A stretch of DNA of 64,000 nucleotides from Glycocaulis albus (GCF_014639075.1 NZ_BMFS01000007.1:1-64000), one strand, 5' to 3'. Positions 39,501-49,482 are shown, counted from the first letter of the stretch. Numbers and translations are program-made. The notes: generated by a model from the sequence alone, not told the origin.

Positions 39501-39931
39501 CAGTTCGCCTCCTCGGCACCGGTCTCGTACATGCGGAACAGGATGGACAACACCCCGCCGACGACGACGAAATACACACCCAGATCAAACAGCAGCGTGG
39601 TGCCGAGCTTCAGCTGGAGAAAGCCGATCTGTCCCTCCCACCACAGATGGTAGAGGAAGCCCCCAAAATCGCCGATCAGGGGCGGCAGTCCCGACAGTAT
39701 GGCGCAGAACAGGCCCACACCCATCAGCACGACCGGGTGCAGGATGAGCCAGCGCTCCGCCTTGGCAGCCCCGAAGGCCAGCGTGATCACGGTGTACGCC
39801 GCCGCCGCCGCCAGACCACCGATAAAGCCGCCGCCGGGCGAGTCATGCCCGCGCAGCAGGATGAAGACCGAGAAGATCAGCATGGCAACGAAGAAGAGGC
39901 GTGCCAGCGCATTGAGAATGACCGATTGCAT
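39500..39931 (-). CDS. mrpB: Mrp cation/proton antiporter subunit B
   Basis: A 143-residue MnhB-domain protein with four helices; the signature [16 protein letters not shown] (about 26-41) is clear, as is [14 protein letters not shown]-like [15 protein letters not shown] near 118. It starts 3 bases after the mrpA stop. Confidence 0.95.
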   Translation of the reverse strand: MQSVILNALARLFFVAMLIFSVFILLRGHDSPGGGFIGGLAAAAAYTVITLAFGAAKAERWLILHPVVLMGVGLFCAILSGLPPLIGDFGGFLYHLWWEGQIGFLQLKLGTTLLFDLGVYFVVVGGVLSILFRMYETGAEEAN

Positions 39932-39934
39932 GGC

Positions 39935-42247
39935 CTAGCCCTCCTTCTTCACGCGGCGGCGCAGTAGCGCCCAGACACACAGGGTCGCAAAGGCCACAAC
40001 GGCAATCTCGCCAAGCGTATCGAGTGCACGGAAGTCCACGAGGATGACGTTGACGACGTTGTGCCCCTGTGCCTCGAGATAGCTCGCCTCGCCGAAGAAG
40101 TCCGACAGGCGCCGGTCGAAAGGCAGGACACTCATCGCCAGCACGCCAAGGCCCACCGCAATGCCGAACCCGGCGGAGACAGCCAGCGCCAGCGGACGCT
40201 TGAGCAGGGATTGCTGGGGCGCAGGCTTCAGTGACAGGCGCAGCAGCACGGCCAGCAGGATCACAATGGACAGCGTCTCGACCGTGAACTGGGTAAACGC
40301 CACGTCAGGCGCGCCGTTCAGCAGGAAGACCACCGCCATGGTGTAGCCGACAATGCCCACGCCCAGGATCGAGATCAGCACCGAGCGCGCGAAAGCGGCA
40401 ACAGCTGCACCGATCAGCGTGAGAACCAGCACCACGGCCATGTAGGGGCGGACCGGCTCGGCCGCGGCGGCGCTTATCATGTCGGCCGAGAAGCCGGTAA
40501 GCGCGAGCAACAGGGCGAGCGTGGAGACGCCGAGCGTGACCGCGATGTAGGTCCGCAAGGACAGCATCTGCAGCAGGCGCGCCGTGACCTGCCCTGCCCG
40601 GTCCAGCCAGCCCATGACAGCACCATAGCCAAGGTCTGCGAAGACCACATTGGCCTTCACATTGTCCGGGTCCCGATAGAGACGGTTCCAGAACCAGACC
40701 AGCGCCGCCCCGGAGGCCAGAAGGGCCAGCGTGATGAGGAATTTCAGCCCCAGGCTGGGTGCGGCATGCACCTCCAGCGCGATGGTGCTGCCATAAAGCG
40801 CGCTCATCGCCGGAATGAGGACGCTGTTCCAGGCAGGAGCCGGCATGACGCCGATGGCGAGACCCAGAAGGCCCAGCGCCAGCGGCGGCAGGGCCATGCC
40901 GTAATATTCGTTGTGGTAGAGCTTCACCTCGCCATAAGGCGGCTTCAGGAAAAAGGGTTTCAGCGCCGCAAGGCCCGCCACTGCCGTCATCACGGCCGAA
41001 CTCGCCAGCGCCACGACTGTGAGCCACATGCCCCAGCTTCCGCCGTCAAAGGCGGCCGTCAGGAACAGGTCCTTGGCCTTGTAACCAAGGAAGAAAGGCA
41101 CGCCCGCCATGGAGATGGCCGCCAGCAGGCTCGCAATCGCGGTAATGGGCAGCTTGAAGCGAAGCCCCCCGAGACGCGCCAGCTCATACTGATGGGTGGA
41201 GTGAATGACTTGTCCAGCAGCAAAAAAGAGTGCCGCCTTGTAGAGCGCGTGAGCGACCAGGAAGCCGATCATCGCCTTGACGCCCGCCTCGCCGGGCACA
41301 CCAACCAGCAGGACCAGCGTGGCCAGCGAGCACACGGTCGACCACGCAAGCACCGCCTTGAAGCCGGTCGAGCGCATCACCGCATAGGCCGAGATCAGCA
41401 TGGTGATCCCGCCGAAGATCATCAGCGGCGCATAGAAGATCAGATACTCGCCAAAGCCCGTGTCGAAGCGGGCCAGCAGGTAGACGCCGAGCTTCACCAT
41501 GGTGGCGGAGTGAAGATAGGCGCTGGCCGGGGTCGGCGCGGCCATGGCGTTAGGCAGCCAGAAGTGGAAAGGAAACTGGGCCGACTTGGTGAAGCAGCCG
41601 ATCAGCACCAGAACGATAATCGCCGGGAAGGCAGGCGATGTGGCGATCTGCGGCGCCTGCGCGGTGATCTCCGTCAGGGAGAATGTACCGGCGGTCAGCC
41701 CCAGAATGATGATGCCGCCCAGCAGTGCCAGGCCGCCGCCCGCCGTGACGACCAGCGATTGCAACGCGGCCTTTCGGGCCTTCGCATCCTCATGCTTGAA
41801 GCCGATCAGGAAGAAAGAGACCAGGCTGGTCATCTCCCAGAAGATGAAGAGCATGATGAGGTCATCGGCGAGCACGGTGCCGAGCATCGCGGTCATGAAC
41901 AGCAGGATGAACCCCAGAAAGCGGCCGCGGTCCTTCGCATCGTCGCTGAAATAGCTGCCCGCATAGATCACCACCAGCGTGCCGATCCCGGTGATCAGAA
42001 GCGAAAAGAGAAGCGAAAAGCCGTCCAGCCGGAAGCCCAGCGATACGCCATAGGCTGGCACCCACTCAATCGACTGCAAAATCGCGGTGCCGACCGGAAG
42101 ATCCGGCAATTGCATCAGAAGCGACACAAACAGGAAGGCCGGCACCAGGGCCAGCAGCGGCCCGGCAAAGCGCCCGGCGGCGCGGGTGACGGGAGCAGCA
42201 ATAAGCGCGCTCACGCCCGCTATGATCACAAACCAGACAGGCGACAT
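39935..42247 (-). CDS. mrpA: Mrp cation/proton antiporter subunit A
   Basis: The 770-residue large subunit combines a NuoL-like part and a C-terminal region related to MrpB. Visible motifs are LFIFWEMTSLVSFFLIGFKH (about 133-152, with the key Glu), KSAQFPFHFWLPNAM (about 218-232), AHALYKAALFFAAGQVIHS (about 318-336) and the C-terminal GAPDVAFTQFTVETLSI. It leads the seven-gene operon mrpABCDEFG. The ATG at 42247 is chosen; the longer frame lacks coding character. Mrp systems give sodium and alkali tolerance, consistent with a marine or saline habitat (inference). Confidence 0.95.
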   Translation of the reverse strand: MSPVWFVIIAGVSALIAAPVTRAAGRFAGPLLALVPAFLFVSLLMQLPDLPVGTAILQSIEWVPAYGVSLGFRLDGFSLLFSLLITGIGTLVVIYAGSYFSDDAKDRGRFLGFILLFMTAMLGTVLADDLIMLFIFWEMTSLVSFFLIGFKHEDAKARKAALQSLVVTAGGGLALLGGIIILGLTAGTFSLTEITAQAPQIATSPAFPAIIVLVLIGCFTKSAQFPFHFWLPNAMAAPTPASAYLHSATMVKLGVYLLARFDTGFGEYLIFYAPLMIFGGITMLISAYAVMRSTGFKAVLAWSTVCSLATLVLLVGVPGEAGVKAMIGFLVAHALYKAALFFAAGQVIHSTHQYELARLGGLRFKLPITAIASLLAAISMAGVPFFLGYKAKDLFLTAAFDGGSWGMWLTVVALASSAVMTAVAGLAALKPFFLKPPYGEVKLYHNEYYGMALPPLALGLLGLAIGVMPAPAWNSVLIPAMSALYGSTIALEVHAAPSLGLKFLITLALLASGAALVWFWNRLYRDPDNVKANVVFADLGYGAVMGWLDRAGQVTARLLQMLSLRTYIAVTLGVSTLALLLALTGFSADMISAAAAEPVRPYMAVVLVLTLIGAAVAAFARSVLISILGVGIVGYTMAVVFLLNGAPDVAFTQFTVETLSIVILLAVLLRLSLKPAPQQSLLKRPLALAVSAGFGIAVGLGVLAMSVLPFDRRLSDFFGEASYLEAQGHNVVNVILVDFRALDTLGEIAVVAFATLCVWALLRRRVKKEG

Positions 42248-42355
42248 CGGGCCTCCGGCAATTGGGGATAGACGGTCAAGGCAGGAAGGGGTGTTAAGCA
42301 AATACTGCGATGCAGCGTCAATAATAATTGTAAGAACCATGCGGCATGTGGGGCT

Positions 42356-43114
42356 TTATGCCCGGCGCGCCCAGACCAGAATTTCGCGGTTGCCATCACC
42401 CCCGGCGACGGGACTTTGCGTGTTCGCCACGGCTCGCCACCCCTGAAGCTTCAGCCAGTCCACAAAGGCGTCCAGAGCTGCCTGCACGGCCTCTCCATCG
42501 GTCACGATGCCACCCTTGCCGATATGGGCGCGGCCGACCTCGAACTGCGGTTTGAACAGGGCGATCAAATCCGCGTCAGATGACGCCAGTGAGAGCGGGA
42601 CACCGATCAGTTTTGCCAGGCCGATAAAGCTGGCATCACAGACGATGAGTGAGGGTGATTCTGGTATCAGCGCGGTGGAAAGCCCGCGCGCATCCGTACC
42701 TTCCAGACTGATCAGGCCGGGATGGGAGCGCAGGGACGGGTGCAGCTGGTCACGGCCGACATCGACCGCATAGACACGCTGTGCGCCCCTTTGCAGCAAC
42801 ACCTCGCTGAATCCTCCCGTGGAGCTGCCGACATCAAGGCATATGCGCCCGCGCGGATCGACATTGAAGGAATCAAGTGCGGCTACCAGCTTCAGTGCCG
42901 CGCGGCTGACAAACGGGTGTTCAGCCTCTGCCTCTATCAGCGCGCCGGGCAGGATGGACTGCGAGGGCTTGGCCAGAACTACGCCGTTCACGCGCACCCG
43001 CCCCGCCCTGATCGCGGCCTGGGCCCGCGCACGGGTGTCGAAGTGACCGAGCTCCACCAGCCGGGTGTCTGCTCTATTTGACTTCGAAAAAGTGCTATCC
43101 AATGAAAACTCCAC
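42356..43114 (-). CDS. tlyA: TlyA-type S4-domain RNA 2'-O-methyltransferase
   Basis: A 252-residue protein with an N-terminal S4 RNA-binding domain ([20 protein letters not shown], about 15-34) and an FtsJ-like methyltransferase ([20 protein letters not shown], about 93-112; [19 protein letters not shown] with the catalytic Lys). TlyA methylates ribosomal RNA at cytidine 2'-OH positions in known cases; hemolysin naming is historical. The start is probably GTG at 43114, in the AT-rich region shared with the cold-shock gene; other starts nearby are possible. Confidence 0.9.
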   Translation of the reverse strand: MEFSLDSTFSKSNRADTRLVELGHFDTRARAQAAIRAGRVRVNGVVLAKPSQSILPGALIEAEAEHPFVSRAALKLVAALDSFNVDPRGRICLDVGSSTGGFSEVLLQRGAQRVYAVDVGRDQLHPSLRSHPGLISLEGTDARGLSTALIPESPSLIVCDASFIGLAKLIGVPLSLASSDADLIALFKPQFEVGRAHIGKGGIVTDGEAVQAALDAFVDWLKLQGWRAVANTQSPVAGGDGNREILVWARRA

Positions 43115-43319
43115 TGAATGGAACTCGATAATTATTGAGCAGCAGAATTATTTTGCGCTTCCCAATACGATGCGATATAAAGCGCTATCGAATTTTGGCC
43201 GACGATCAGGTTTTGCGCTTCCGTTTTTTGGCGCCCCCTTCCCTCTACCTCTCTTCGATACCGTTGGCGCGCCTGTGACGCAGGCCGCCTTGTTATGTCT
43301 TGTTACAAGGAATACTCCC
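43115..43319. promoter_or_regulatory. AT-rich divergent promoter and cold-shock leader
   Basis: The region is much richer in A/T than its surroundings. It contains a near-perfect 16-base palindrome, CTCGATAATTATTGAG (43124-43139), and a direct repeat TTTTGCGCTTCC at 43151-43162 and 43211-43222, 60 bases apart. AAGGA is placed before the cold-shock ATG. Long leaders are common in cold-shock genes and may control translation. Confidence 0.55.
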
Positions 43320-43529
43320 ATGGCTACGGGAACTGTAAAATGGTTCAACACCACCAAAGGATACGGCTTCATCCAACCGGATGATGGCAGCAAGGACGTA
43401 TTCGTCCATGCTACGGCTGTTGAACGTGCGGGCATGGCCGCCCTCAACGAAGGCCAGCGCATTTCCTACGAGGAAGCGCGCGACGCCAAGAGCGGCAAAT
43501 TCTCCGCAACCAACCTGCAATCGGCCTGA
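43320..43529 (+). CDS. cold-shock protein (CspA family)
   Basis: A 69-residue single cold-shock domain. RNP1 GYGFI (about 14-18) and RNP2 DVFVHATAV (about 26-34) are present, with [19 protein letters not shown] at the N-terminus. It binds single-stranded nucleic acid and melts RNA structure. AAGGA lies 9 bases upstream of the ATG at 43320; the longer in-frame extension belongs to the leader. A strong terminator follows. Confidence 0.95.
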   Translation: MATGTVKWFNTTKGYGFIQPDDGSKDVFVHATAVERAGMAALNEGQRISYEEARDAKSGKFSATNLQSA

Positions 43530-43583
43530 TTGACAGATTGAGATCACGCCCGCACGGCTCGCTGCGCGGACGCTGAGACGGAA

Positions 43584-43618
43584 GACCCCCTGGCCGACGG
43601 GCCACGGGGGTTTTTCTT
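43584..43618 (+). terminator. intrinsic terminator after the cold-shock gene
   Basis: CCCCCTGGCC pairs with GGCCA-C-GGGGG (one bulged C) around a short loop, followed by TTTTT and further T residues. Confidence 0.85.
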
Positions 43619-43655
43619 TGCCACAAAGGCGCAATCCTTTTATCGCGTTGTCGCG

Positions 43656-44267
43656 ATGACCGGTTTGCGCGAGCAGAAGAAATCCAGAGTCCGCACCGCC
43701 ATTTACGAGGCGGCAATAAGCCTGTTCGAGACAGACGGCTACGATGCGGTCAGTGTCGAGCGGATTGCGGCACGTGCCGGTATCGCCAAGGGCACATTCT
43801 TCAACCATTTCGCTTCCAAGGCCGACATATTGTCAGCTTGGCATGAGGCTTCCAGCCTTGCCGAAGGCGAAGACGCAGCCGGAGCCATGACGGACAACCT
43901 GCGCGATGCGCTGCTGCGGCCTGCACTGGCAGCGGTACGTTTTGCCCAGACCTATCCGGCGCTATGGGCGGCAACCATACGCGAAACGCCATCAACGCCT
44001 TCACTGCGCCGTCTGGAGGCACAAAGCGATGAGCGCTTGCGTCAGCGTTATGAAGAGGCGTTCCGTGAAGCCATCGCCTCCCGCATGATCAAGGCTCAGG
44101 GCGATCCGCAGACACTGGCCGCTCTCGCCGTCACGCTGCTGACCGGCTGTGTGCGGGAGTGGATCGTCCTGGAGTCCCGCCCGCTTTCGCTGAATGCCCA
44201 CCTCACCCGGACGCTCGACAACTACCTGCACGTGCTCGGCTACACTCCTTATGACGGTCGGGGTTGA
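43656..44267 (+). CDS. TetR family transcriptional regulator
   Basis: A 203-residue repressor-type protein. The helix-turn-helix domain is at the N-terminus: RTAIYEAAISLFETDGYDAV (about 13-32) and RIAARAGIAKGTFFNHFASK (about 38-57). The C-terminal ligand domain is unremarkable, so the ligand is unknown. The gene ends just before a nested palindrome at 44277-44320 that precedes the S41 peptidase gene; this is the natural candidate operator. The gene has no strong ribosome site. Confidence 0.9.
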   Translation: MTGLREQKKSRVRTAIYEAAISLFETDGYDAVSVERIAARAGIAKGTFFNHFASKADILSAWHEASSLAEGEDAAGAMTDNLRDALLRPALAAVRFAQTYPALWAATIRETPSTPSLRRLEAQSDERLRQRYEEAFREAIASRMIKAQGDPQTLAALAVTLLTGCVREWIVLESRPLSLNAHLTRTLDNYLHVLGYTPYDGRG

Positions 44268-44276
44268 AACCCTGTG

Positions 44277-44320
44277 CTTTCCACCATAAACATGACCATG
44301 GTCACTTTTATGGTGGAAAG
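44277..44320. promoter_or_regulatory. nested palindrome, candidate TetR-type operator
   Basis: Outer 14-base arms CTTTCCACCATAAA (44277-44290) and TTTATGGTGGAAAG (44307-44320) are perfect complements. Inside the spacer is the perfect 12-base palindrome TGACCATGGTCA (44293-44304). The right arm ends 2 bases before the ATG at 44323 and contains the only ribosome-site-like sequence (GGTGGAAAG), so binding or RNA folding could block both transcription and translation of the peptidase gene. Confidence 0.75.
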
Positions 44321-44322
44321 AC

Positions 44323-45723
44323 ATGCAGACCTTCCTGACCGGGCTTGCCGCAGCCCTCGCCCTGCACACACACGCCGTTGCCGGGACGCCAGAAAACCCG
44401 CCCGCTCCGCGTCCGATCTATTCTGACGGCGTGCTTGATGCAGCAGCTGAGGGCGTGTGGCAGGCGCACGCCCAGGGCTGGATCATCGAGATCGGGTCAG
44501 ATGGCATCACGCGCTGGCAGGATACGCCGGCCGGTTGCTACGCTACCGCGCCAGCCGGGCCTGACATGCCGCTGATGGGGCAGGTGGAGTACACGCTGTT
44601 TGCGCCCTACGCAGACCGATCGCATGCCGGGTTCCAGTACCTGCCGGGCGACCAGACCACGCCCTTTGAGCGCCTGGACGCCCTGCCCGCCCGTTGTGGA
44701 GCCAATAACCTGTCGTCAGAGACTGGCGTGTTCGAGGTTTTCGCCAGCGTCATGGAGCGGCATTACGCCTTTTTCGACGTACGCGGCATTGACTGGGCCG
44801 CCCGTGTCGCAGACGCACGACCACAGGTTCAGGACGGTATGGGCGAAGCAGCGTTGCGCGACGTGCTGGCCAGCATGCTCGAAGGTCTGTCTGACTCCCA
44901 CACCAAGCTGATCGGCACAGCGGACGGTGAGCGTTTCCGCATTCAGGACGGACAGGGCGAGACCCTGCCGCGTATACACGCCACCAGCGGGGAGAGCCCG
45001 TGGCTGATTGGCCTGATCGACCAGTTGCAAAATGACGTTCTTGATCCGGGTTCGGTCTTTACCGCCAATGACCGCATCCTCTGGGGCACGATCGGACGTC
45101 GTACAGGCTATATCCTTGTCTTCACCATGGGCGGCTTCGTTGATAACGGTGTGCCGCCGGGGAGTGCCGAGTGGGGTGCGCAGGAGATCGCCGCCTTTGA
45201 CGCTGTGTTCGACGAAGCGCTCGGCGCCTTTTCCGGAATGGACCGGGTGATCGTCGATCTGTCAAATAATCGCGGCGGCTATGACAAGATCGCACGCATG
45301 ATCGCGTCGCGTTTCGCCGCAGAAACGTTTACTGCTTACACCATGGACACCGACCGCGATGGTGAGCCGGACCATGTCTACGAAATCGCGCCATCTGACG
45401 GCGAGCGCTTTACCGGCCCGGTTACCGTACTGACCAGCGATGTCACGGTGTCCGGCGGAGAGATCGCCACTCTTTCCTTGCGACAGCTTCCCAATGTGAC
45501 CCATGCCGGGCAGGCCACGCGGGGCAGCTTTTCGACCCCGCTTGCCAAGCCCCTGCCCAATGGCTGGTATCTGGAGCTTTCCAGCGAGGTGTTCACTGCA
45601 CCCGATGGCGCGGTGTTCGAGGAAACCGGCATCCCGCCCGATATCACCCTGCCCGTCTACCCGCCGGATGCTCCGGTCGCCGGGCACGCCGCCGCCTTGC
45701 AGGCAATTGCGGCCGGAGAGTGA
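44323..45723 (+). CDS. exported S41 family peptidase
   Basis: A 466-residue exported protein (signal MQTFLTGLAAALALHTHAVA). The S41 core is visible: LASMLEGLSDSHTKLIG with His193, VDLSNNRGGYDKIARMIASR (about 307-326) and the nucleophile Ser377 in VTVSGGEIATLSLR. The Ser/His pattern resembles the tricorn/IRBP-like S41B group rather than C-terminal processing proteases; no PDZ domain is evident. The N-terminal about 130 residues are beta-rich and unclassified. Its start lies immediately after the nested palindrome, so control by the upstream TetR protein is likely. Confidence 0.88.
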   Translation: MQTFLTGLAAALALHTHAVAGTPENPPAPRPIYSDGVLDAAAEGVWQAHAQGWIIEIGSDGITRWQDTPAGCYATAPAGPDMPLMGQVEYTLFAPYADRSHAGFQYLPGDQTTPFERLDALPARCGANNLSSETGVFEVFASVMERHYAFFDVRGIDWAARVADARPQVQDGMGEAALRDVLASMLEGLSDSHTKLIGTADGERFRIQDGQGETLPRIHATSGESPWLIGLIDQLQNDVLDPGSVFTANDRILWGTIGRRTGYILVFTMGGFVDNGVPPGSAEWGAQEIAAFDAVFDEALGAFSGMDRVIVDLSNNRGGYDKIARMIASRFAAETFTAYTMDTDRDGEPDHVYEIAPSDGERFTGPVTVLTSDVTVSGGEIATLSLRQLPNVTHAGQATRGSFSTPLAKPLPNGWYLELSSEVFTAPDGAVFEETGIPPDITLPVYPPDAPVAGHAAALQAIAAGE

Positions 45724-45727
45724 GGCA

Positions 45728-46183
45728 TCAGAGCTTCTTGCCGTCCTTCGTCGTGTAGCCGGCCCGCCCGGGCAGGAAGACCATGTCGATATCGGAATAC
45801 TCGCCGTGATCTTCCGCGATCCGGCTACCGACAACCAGAAACTCGGCCATTTCATCACTGTCGTTCTTCAGATGGTGGCCGTCCTTCACGCCGGCCGGAA
45901 AACCTGCGCAATCGCCGGGCGACAGGCGCTCCTCGCCCGCATCGGTGACAAGGGTGGGATGGCCGGAGAGGACGTAGACGAATTCATCCTCCTTTGCATG
46001 CCAGTGGCGCTGGGAAGACCAGACGCCTGGCTCCAGCCGGACCAGATTGATGCCGAACTGGGTCAGGCCGAACGCATCACCCAGCGCCCGCCAGGCGCGG
46101 CGCTTTACCAGCTCATCATGCGGGGCCGGATAGCGTGTGCCGGAACTTTCAGGGATAGAATTTGAAGGCTTGGCGAAGGGCAT
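45728..46183 (-). CDS. cupin-domain protein
   Basis: A 151-residue single cupin with metal-binding pattern QRHWHAKEDEFVYVLSG (about 58-74, His-x-His and Glu) and PGDCAGFPAGVKDGHHLKN (about 88-106). Such small cupins are often sugar-phosphate or unknown-substrate binders. The start MPFAKPSNSI at 46183 is chosen; it ends 5 bases from the convergent S41 gene. Confidence 0.85.
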   Translation of the reverse strand: MPFAKPSNSIPESSGTRYPAPHDELVKRRAWRALGDAFGLTQFGINLVRLEPGVWSSQRHWHAKEDEFVYVLSGHPTLVTDAGEERLSPGDCAGFPAGVKDGHHLKNDSDEMAEFLVVGSRIAEDHGEYSDIDMVFLPGRAGYTTKDGKKL

Positions 46184-46220
46184 GGGGGCGAATCCTCGAA
46201 ATGGAACCGCCTCCCACTTA

Positions 46221-48125
46221 TCACGCCAGCGCTTTTGCCGCCTCTTCTGAGCGTCCCAGCGCATCAAGCACGGTGGCGGTGATGTGGCGGGCATTCAGGC
46301 GCGCCTCGTCATACTGCTTCACCGGTGCATCATGCTCCTGGAACATGTCCGGCAGGGTCATGGTACGGATTTTCAGCCCGGTATCGAGCACGCCCTTTTC
46401 GGCCAGCAGATGCAGCACAAACGCGCCAAATCCGCCGCGCGCACCCTCCTCAATGGTGATGAGCACCTCATGCTCGCGCGCAAGGCGCACGATCAGATCC
46501 TCATCGAGCGGCTTGGCAAAGCGGGCATCTGCGACCGTTGCCGACAGGCCATGGGCGGCGAGCTGGTCTGCGGCTTTAAGGGATTCTTCCAGCCGCGTGC
46601 CGAGCGACAGGATCGCTACCGCGCTGCCCTCGCGCACGATGCGGCCCTTGCCGATCTCCAGTGGCTGCGGGTCGGCGGGGATTTCCACGCCGGTCCCCTC
46701 GCCGCGCGGATAGCGGAAGGCGCTGGGGCCGTCATCGATGAGTGTGGCCGTCTTCACCATGCGCACCAGCTCGGCCTCGTCAGACGCGGCCATGATCACC
46801 ATGCCGGGAAGCATGCCCAGATAGCCGATATCGAAACTGCCCGCGTGGGTGGAGCCGTCCGCGCCCACCAGCCCTGCCCGGTCAATGGCAAAGCGCACCG
46901 GCAGTTTCTGGATGGCGACATCGTGGACCACGCTGTCATAGGCGCGCTGCAGGAAGGTGGAATAAAGCGCCGCAAACGGCTTCATACCGGCGGCCGCGAG
47001 GCCGGCAGCGAAGGTGACCGCGTGCTGCTCGGCAATGCCGACATCAAAGCAGCGCTCGGGGAAGCGCGCGCCGAACTTGTCCAGCCCCGTCCCGCCCGGC
47101 ATGGCCGCCGTGATGGCGACGATTGCCGGATCGGCCTCGGCCTCAGCAATCAGCGCCTCGGCAAACACGCCTGTATAGCTCGGGGCGGCCGGTTTCGACT
47201 TGGCCTGCTCGCCGGTGACAACGTTGAATTTCGCCACGCCGTGATACTTGTCGGCAGCGGCCTCGGCGGGCGCATAGCCATGGCCTTTATGGGTCACGGC
47301 ATGGATCAGCACCGGGCCATCCTGCCCGTCGCGCACATTCTTCAGCACAGCGACGAGCTGTGCCACGTCATGACCGTCAATGGGGCCGACATAGCGGAAG
47401 CCCATTTCCTCGAACATGGTGCCGCCAACGGCCATGCCGCGCATGTATTCTTCCGCCCGGCGCGCGGCTTCTTCCACGCCGATCACCTTGGCGAGCCCCT
47501 TGCCGATCTTCCTGAGCGAGCGATAGCCCTTCGACGACACAAGGCGCGCAAAGTAATGGCTCATTGCGCCCACGGGCGGGGCGATGGACATGTCATTATC
47601 GTTCAGGATGACGATGAGATTCTTGTCCAGTGCCCCGGCATTGTTCATCGCCTCATAGGCCATGCCGGCCGACATGGAGCCATCGCCGATAACGGCGACC
47701 ACATGGCGGTTTTCACCCTTCAGGTCGCTGGCGACGGAGAAGCCCAGCGCAGCGGAAATGGAAGTGGAGGCATGGGCCGCTCCGAACGGGTCGTACTCGC
47801 TCTCGGAGCGCTTGGTGAAGCCCGACAGCCCGCCACCCTGGCGCAGGGTGCGGATGCGGTCGCGCCGCCCGGTGAGTATCTTGTGGGGGTAGCACTGGTG
47901 GCCGACATCCCAGATCAGCACGTCGTTGGGCGTGTCGAATACGTGGTGGAGGGCCACGGTCAGTTCGACGACGCCAAGACCTGCGCCCAGATGCCCGCCC
48001 GTTACGGATACCGCGTCAATCGTTTCGGCGCGCAGCTCGTCTGCAATCGCGCACAGCTGCGCGTTGTCGAGGCCCTTGAGGTCCTTCGGAGAGGCGATGC
48101 GGTCCAGATTGGGCGTCTCGGGCAT
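46221..48125 (-). CDS. dxs: 1-deoxy-D-xylulose-5-phosphate synthase
   Basis: The thiamine-diphosphate enzyme starts the methylerythritol phosphate isoprenoid pathway. The 634-residue protein has [18 protein letters not shown] (about 43-60), [18 protein letters not shown] (about 144-161), [17 protein letters not shown] and [15 protein letters not shown] (about 382-396). It lies downstream of ispA, 50 bases away, keeping the usual xseB-ispA-dxs order. Confidence 0.97.
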   Translation of the reverse strand: MPETPNLDRIASPKDLKGLDNAQLCAIADELRAETIDAVSVTGGHLGAGLGVVELTVALHHVFDTPNDVLIWDVGHQCYPHKILTGRRDRIRTLRQGGGLSGFTKRSESEYDPFGAAHASTSISAALGFSVASDLKGENRHVVAVIGDGSMSAGMAYEAMNNAGALDKNLIVILNDNDMSIAPPVGAMSHYFARLVSSKGYRSLRKIGKGLAKVIGVEEAARRAEEYMRGMAVGGTMFEEMGFRYVGPIDGHDVAQLVAVLKNVRDGQDGPVLIHAVTHKGHGYAPAEAAADKYHGVAKFNVVTGEQAKSKPAAPSYTGVFAEALIAEAEADPAIVAITAAMPGGTGLDKFGARFPERCFDVGIAEQHAVTFAAGLAAAGMKPFAALYSTFLQRAYDSVVHDVAIQKLPVRFAIDRAGLVGADGSTHAGSFDIGYLGMLPGMVIMAASDEAELVRMVKTATLIDDGPSAFRYPRGEGTGVEIPADPQPLEIGKGRIVREGSAVAILSLGTRLEESLKAADQLAAHGLSATVADARFAKPLDEDLIVRLAREHEVLITIEEGARGGFGAFVLHLLAEKGVLDTGLKIRTMTLPDMFQEHDAPVKQYDEARLNARHITATVLDALGRSEEAAKALA

Positions 48126-48175
48126 GATGGCTCCAACGTCATTCCGGCGTCTGCAGCCGGTTCAGGTCGTGGCGG

Positions 48176-49066
48176 TCAGGACCGCCGTTCGAGAACGAAG
48201 TCCACGCAACTCTTGAGGATATTGGCAGAACTGCCGAAGAGTGCGAGGTATTCCTTGGCCTGGGCGGCGAGATGACGCGCCCGTTCGCGCGCGCCGTCCA
48301 CCCCCAGAATCGTGACAAATGTGGTTTTTCCCTGACGGGCATCCTTGTTGACGGCCTTGCCGGCAATGCTCGGCAGCCCTTCAGCGTCCAGAAGATCATC
48401 CACGATCTGGTAGATCAGGCCCAGATCGTGCGCATAGCCCTCCAGCGCGTGGCGGGCATCGCTGCCGGCTTCGGCCAGCACCGCGCCTGCTTCCACTGAA
48501 AAGCTGATCAGCGCGCCGGTCTTCATGCGGTGCAGGCGCGTCAGCACGCCGATATCATCGCCACTTCGTGTCGGCGAGAGCATGTCGATCATCTGCCCGC
48601 CGGCCATGCCACGGGCGCCGGACGCCTTTGCCAGTCCCTCCACCAGCGCAAGGCGGACAGATGGGTGGGGATGCGTGTCCGCGCCCGCCATGATCTCGAA
48701 AGCGGCCGATTGCAGCGCATCGCCGGCCAGGATCGCTGTCGCCTCGTCATAGGCGATGTGCACGGTCGGCCGCCCCCGCCGGACATCGTCATCATCCATG
48801 GAGGGCAAATCATCATGGATCAGCGAATAGGCGTGAATGCACTCGATCGCGCAGCCCGCGCGAAGGAGCCCGCGTTCGTCGGCACCGAGCATGCGCCCGG
48901 CCGCGAGGGTGAGGAAGGGCCGGATGCGCTTGCCCGGCCCCAGCGCCGCATAGCGCATGGCAGAGGCCAGGCGCGCCTCAGGACCGTCAGCGCGCGCCAG
49001 CAAGGCGTCTAGCGCCACGGTCACGCGGTCAGCGGATTCTTCAAGCTGGGCCTGAAAACTGGCCAT
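48176..49066 (-). CDS. ispA: polyprenyl synthetase (farnesyl diphosphate synthase type)
   Basis: A 296-residue prenyltransferase making C15 (possibly C20) diphosphate. The first Asp-rich motif is HDDLPSMDDDDVRRGRPT (about 84-101), the second YQIVDDLLDAEG (about 219-230), and GKRIRPFLTLAAGRML is near 50. It supplies precursors for quinones and undecaprenyl phosphate, fed by dxs next to it. Confidence 0.95.
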   Translation of the reverse strand: MASFQAQLEESADRVTVALDALLARADGPEARLASAMRYAALGPGKRIRPFLTLAAGRMLGADERGLLRAGCAIECIHAYSLIHDDLPSMDDDDVRRGRPTVHIAYDEATAILAGDALQSAAFEIMAGADTHPHPSVRLALVEGLAKASGARGMAGGQMIDMLSPTRSGDDIGVLTRLHRMKTGALISFSVEAGAVLAEAGSDARHALEGYAHDLGLIYQIVDDLLDAEGLPSIAGKAVNKDARQGKTTFVTILGVDGARERARHLAAQAKEYLALFGSSANILKSCVDFVLERRS

Positions 49067-49113
49067 GGCTGGCAGATAAACTCCGGGCGCGAGGGGTCGT
49101 TTCGCAGCCCGGT

Positions 49114-49482
49114 CTAGCTGACCCCAACGCCGTTGGCCACATCGGCGTGCGCCGGCACCTCCAGAAGCACCACATGGCCTGCGCTGTCGGTCACGCCGAG
49201 CACCAGCACTTCGGAACGCACCGGCCCGATCTGACGCGGCGGGAAATTGACCACAGCCAGCACACGCCGTCCGGGCAGGTCTTCCACACGGTAGTGCGCG
49301 GTTATCTGCGCAGACGAGCGCTTCTCGCCAACGCCTTCACCAAAATCGATCCAGAGCTTGTAAGCCGGCTTTCTCGCCTCCGGGAACGGCTCGGCTCGGG
49401 TAATGGTCCCAAGGCGAATATCAGCCGCAAAGAAATCATCCGGGCTGATCTCGGCGGCAGGCGGGTCGGCGGGGCTACGCAT
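49114..49482 (-). CDS. csaA: CsaA-like tRNA-binding-domain protein
   Basis: A 122-residue single tRNA-binding (OB) domain similar to CsaA: FFAADIRLGTITRAEPFPEA (about 15-34), RKPAYKLWIDFGEG, KRSSAQITAHY and VVNFPPRQIGPVRSEVLVLG. CsaA is described as an export-related chaperone in some bacteria, but the tRNA-binding fold suggests RNA contact. The start ATG 49482 shares one base with the xseB stop (TGATG). Its insertion between xseB and ispA is uncommon. Confidence 0.92.
   Translation of the reverse strand: MRSPADPPAAEISPDDFFAADIRLGTITRAEPFPEARKPAYKLWIDFGEGVGEKRSSAQITAHYRVEDLPGRRVLAVVNFPPRQIGPVRSEVLVLGVTDSAGHVVLLEVPAHADVANGVGVS

Noticed and set aside
40766-42271. 501-codon plus-strand frame opposite mrpA
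   Set aside because: Charged low-complexity translation typical of a shadow; mrpA has strong family motifs on the other strand.
46284-48275. 663-codon plus-strand frame opposite dxs
   Set aside because: The minus strand holds all thiamine-enzyme motifs; the plus frame has none and no ribosome site.
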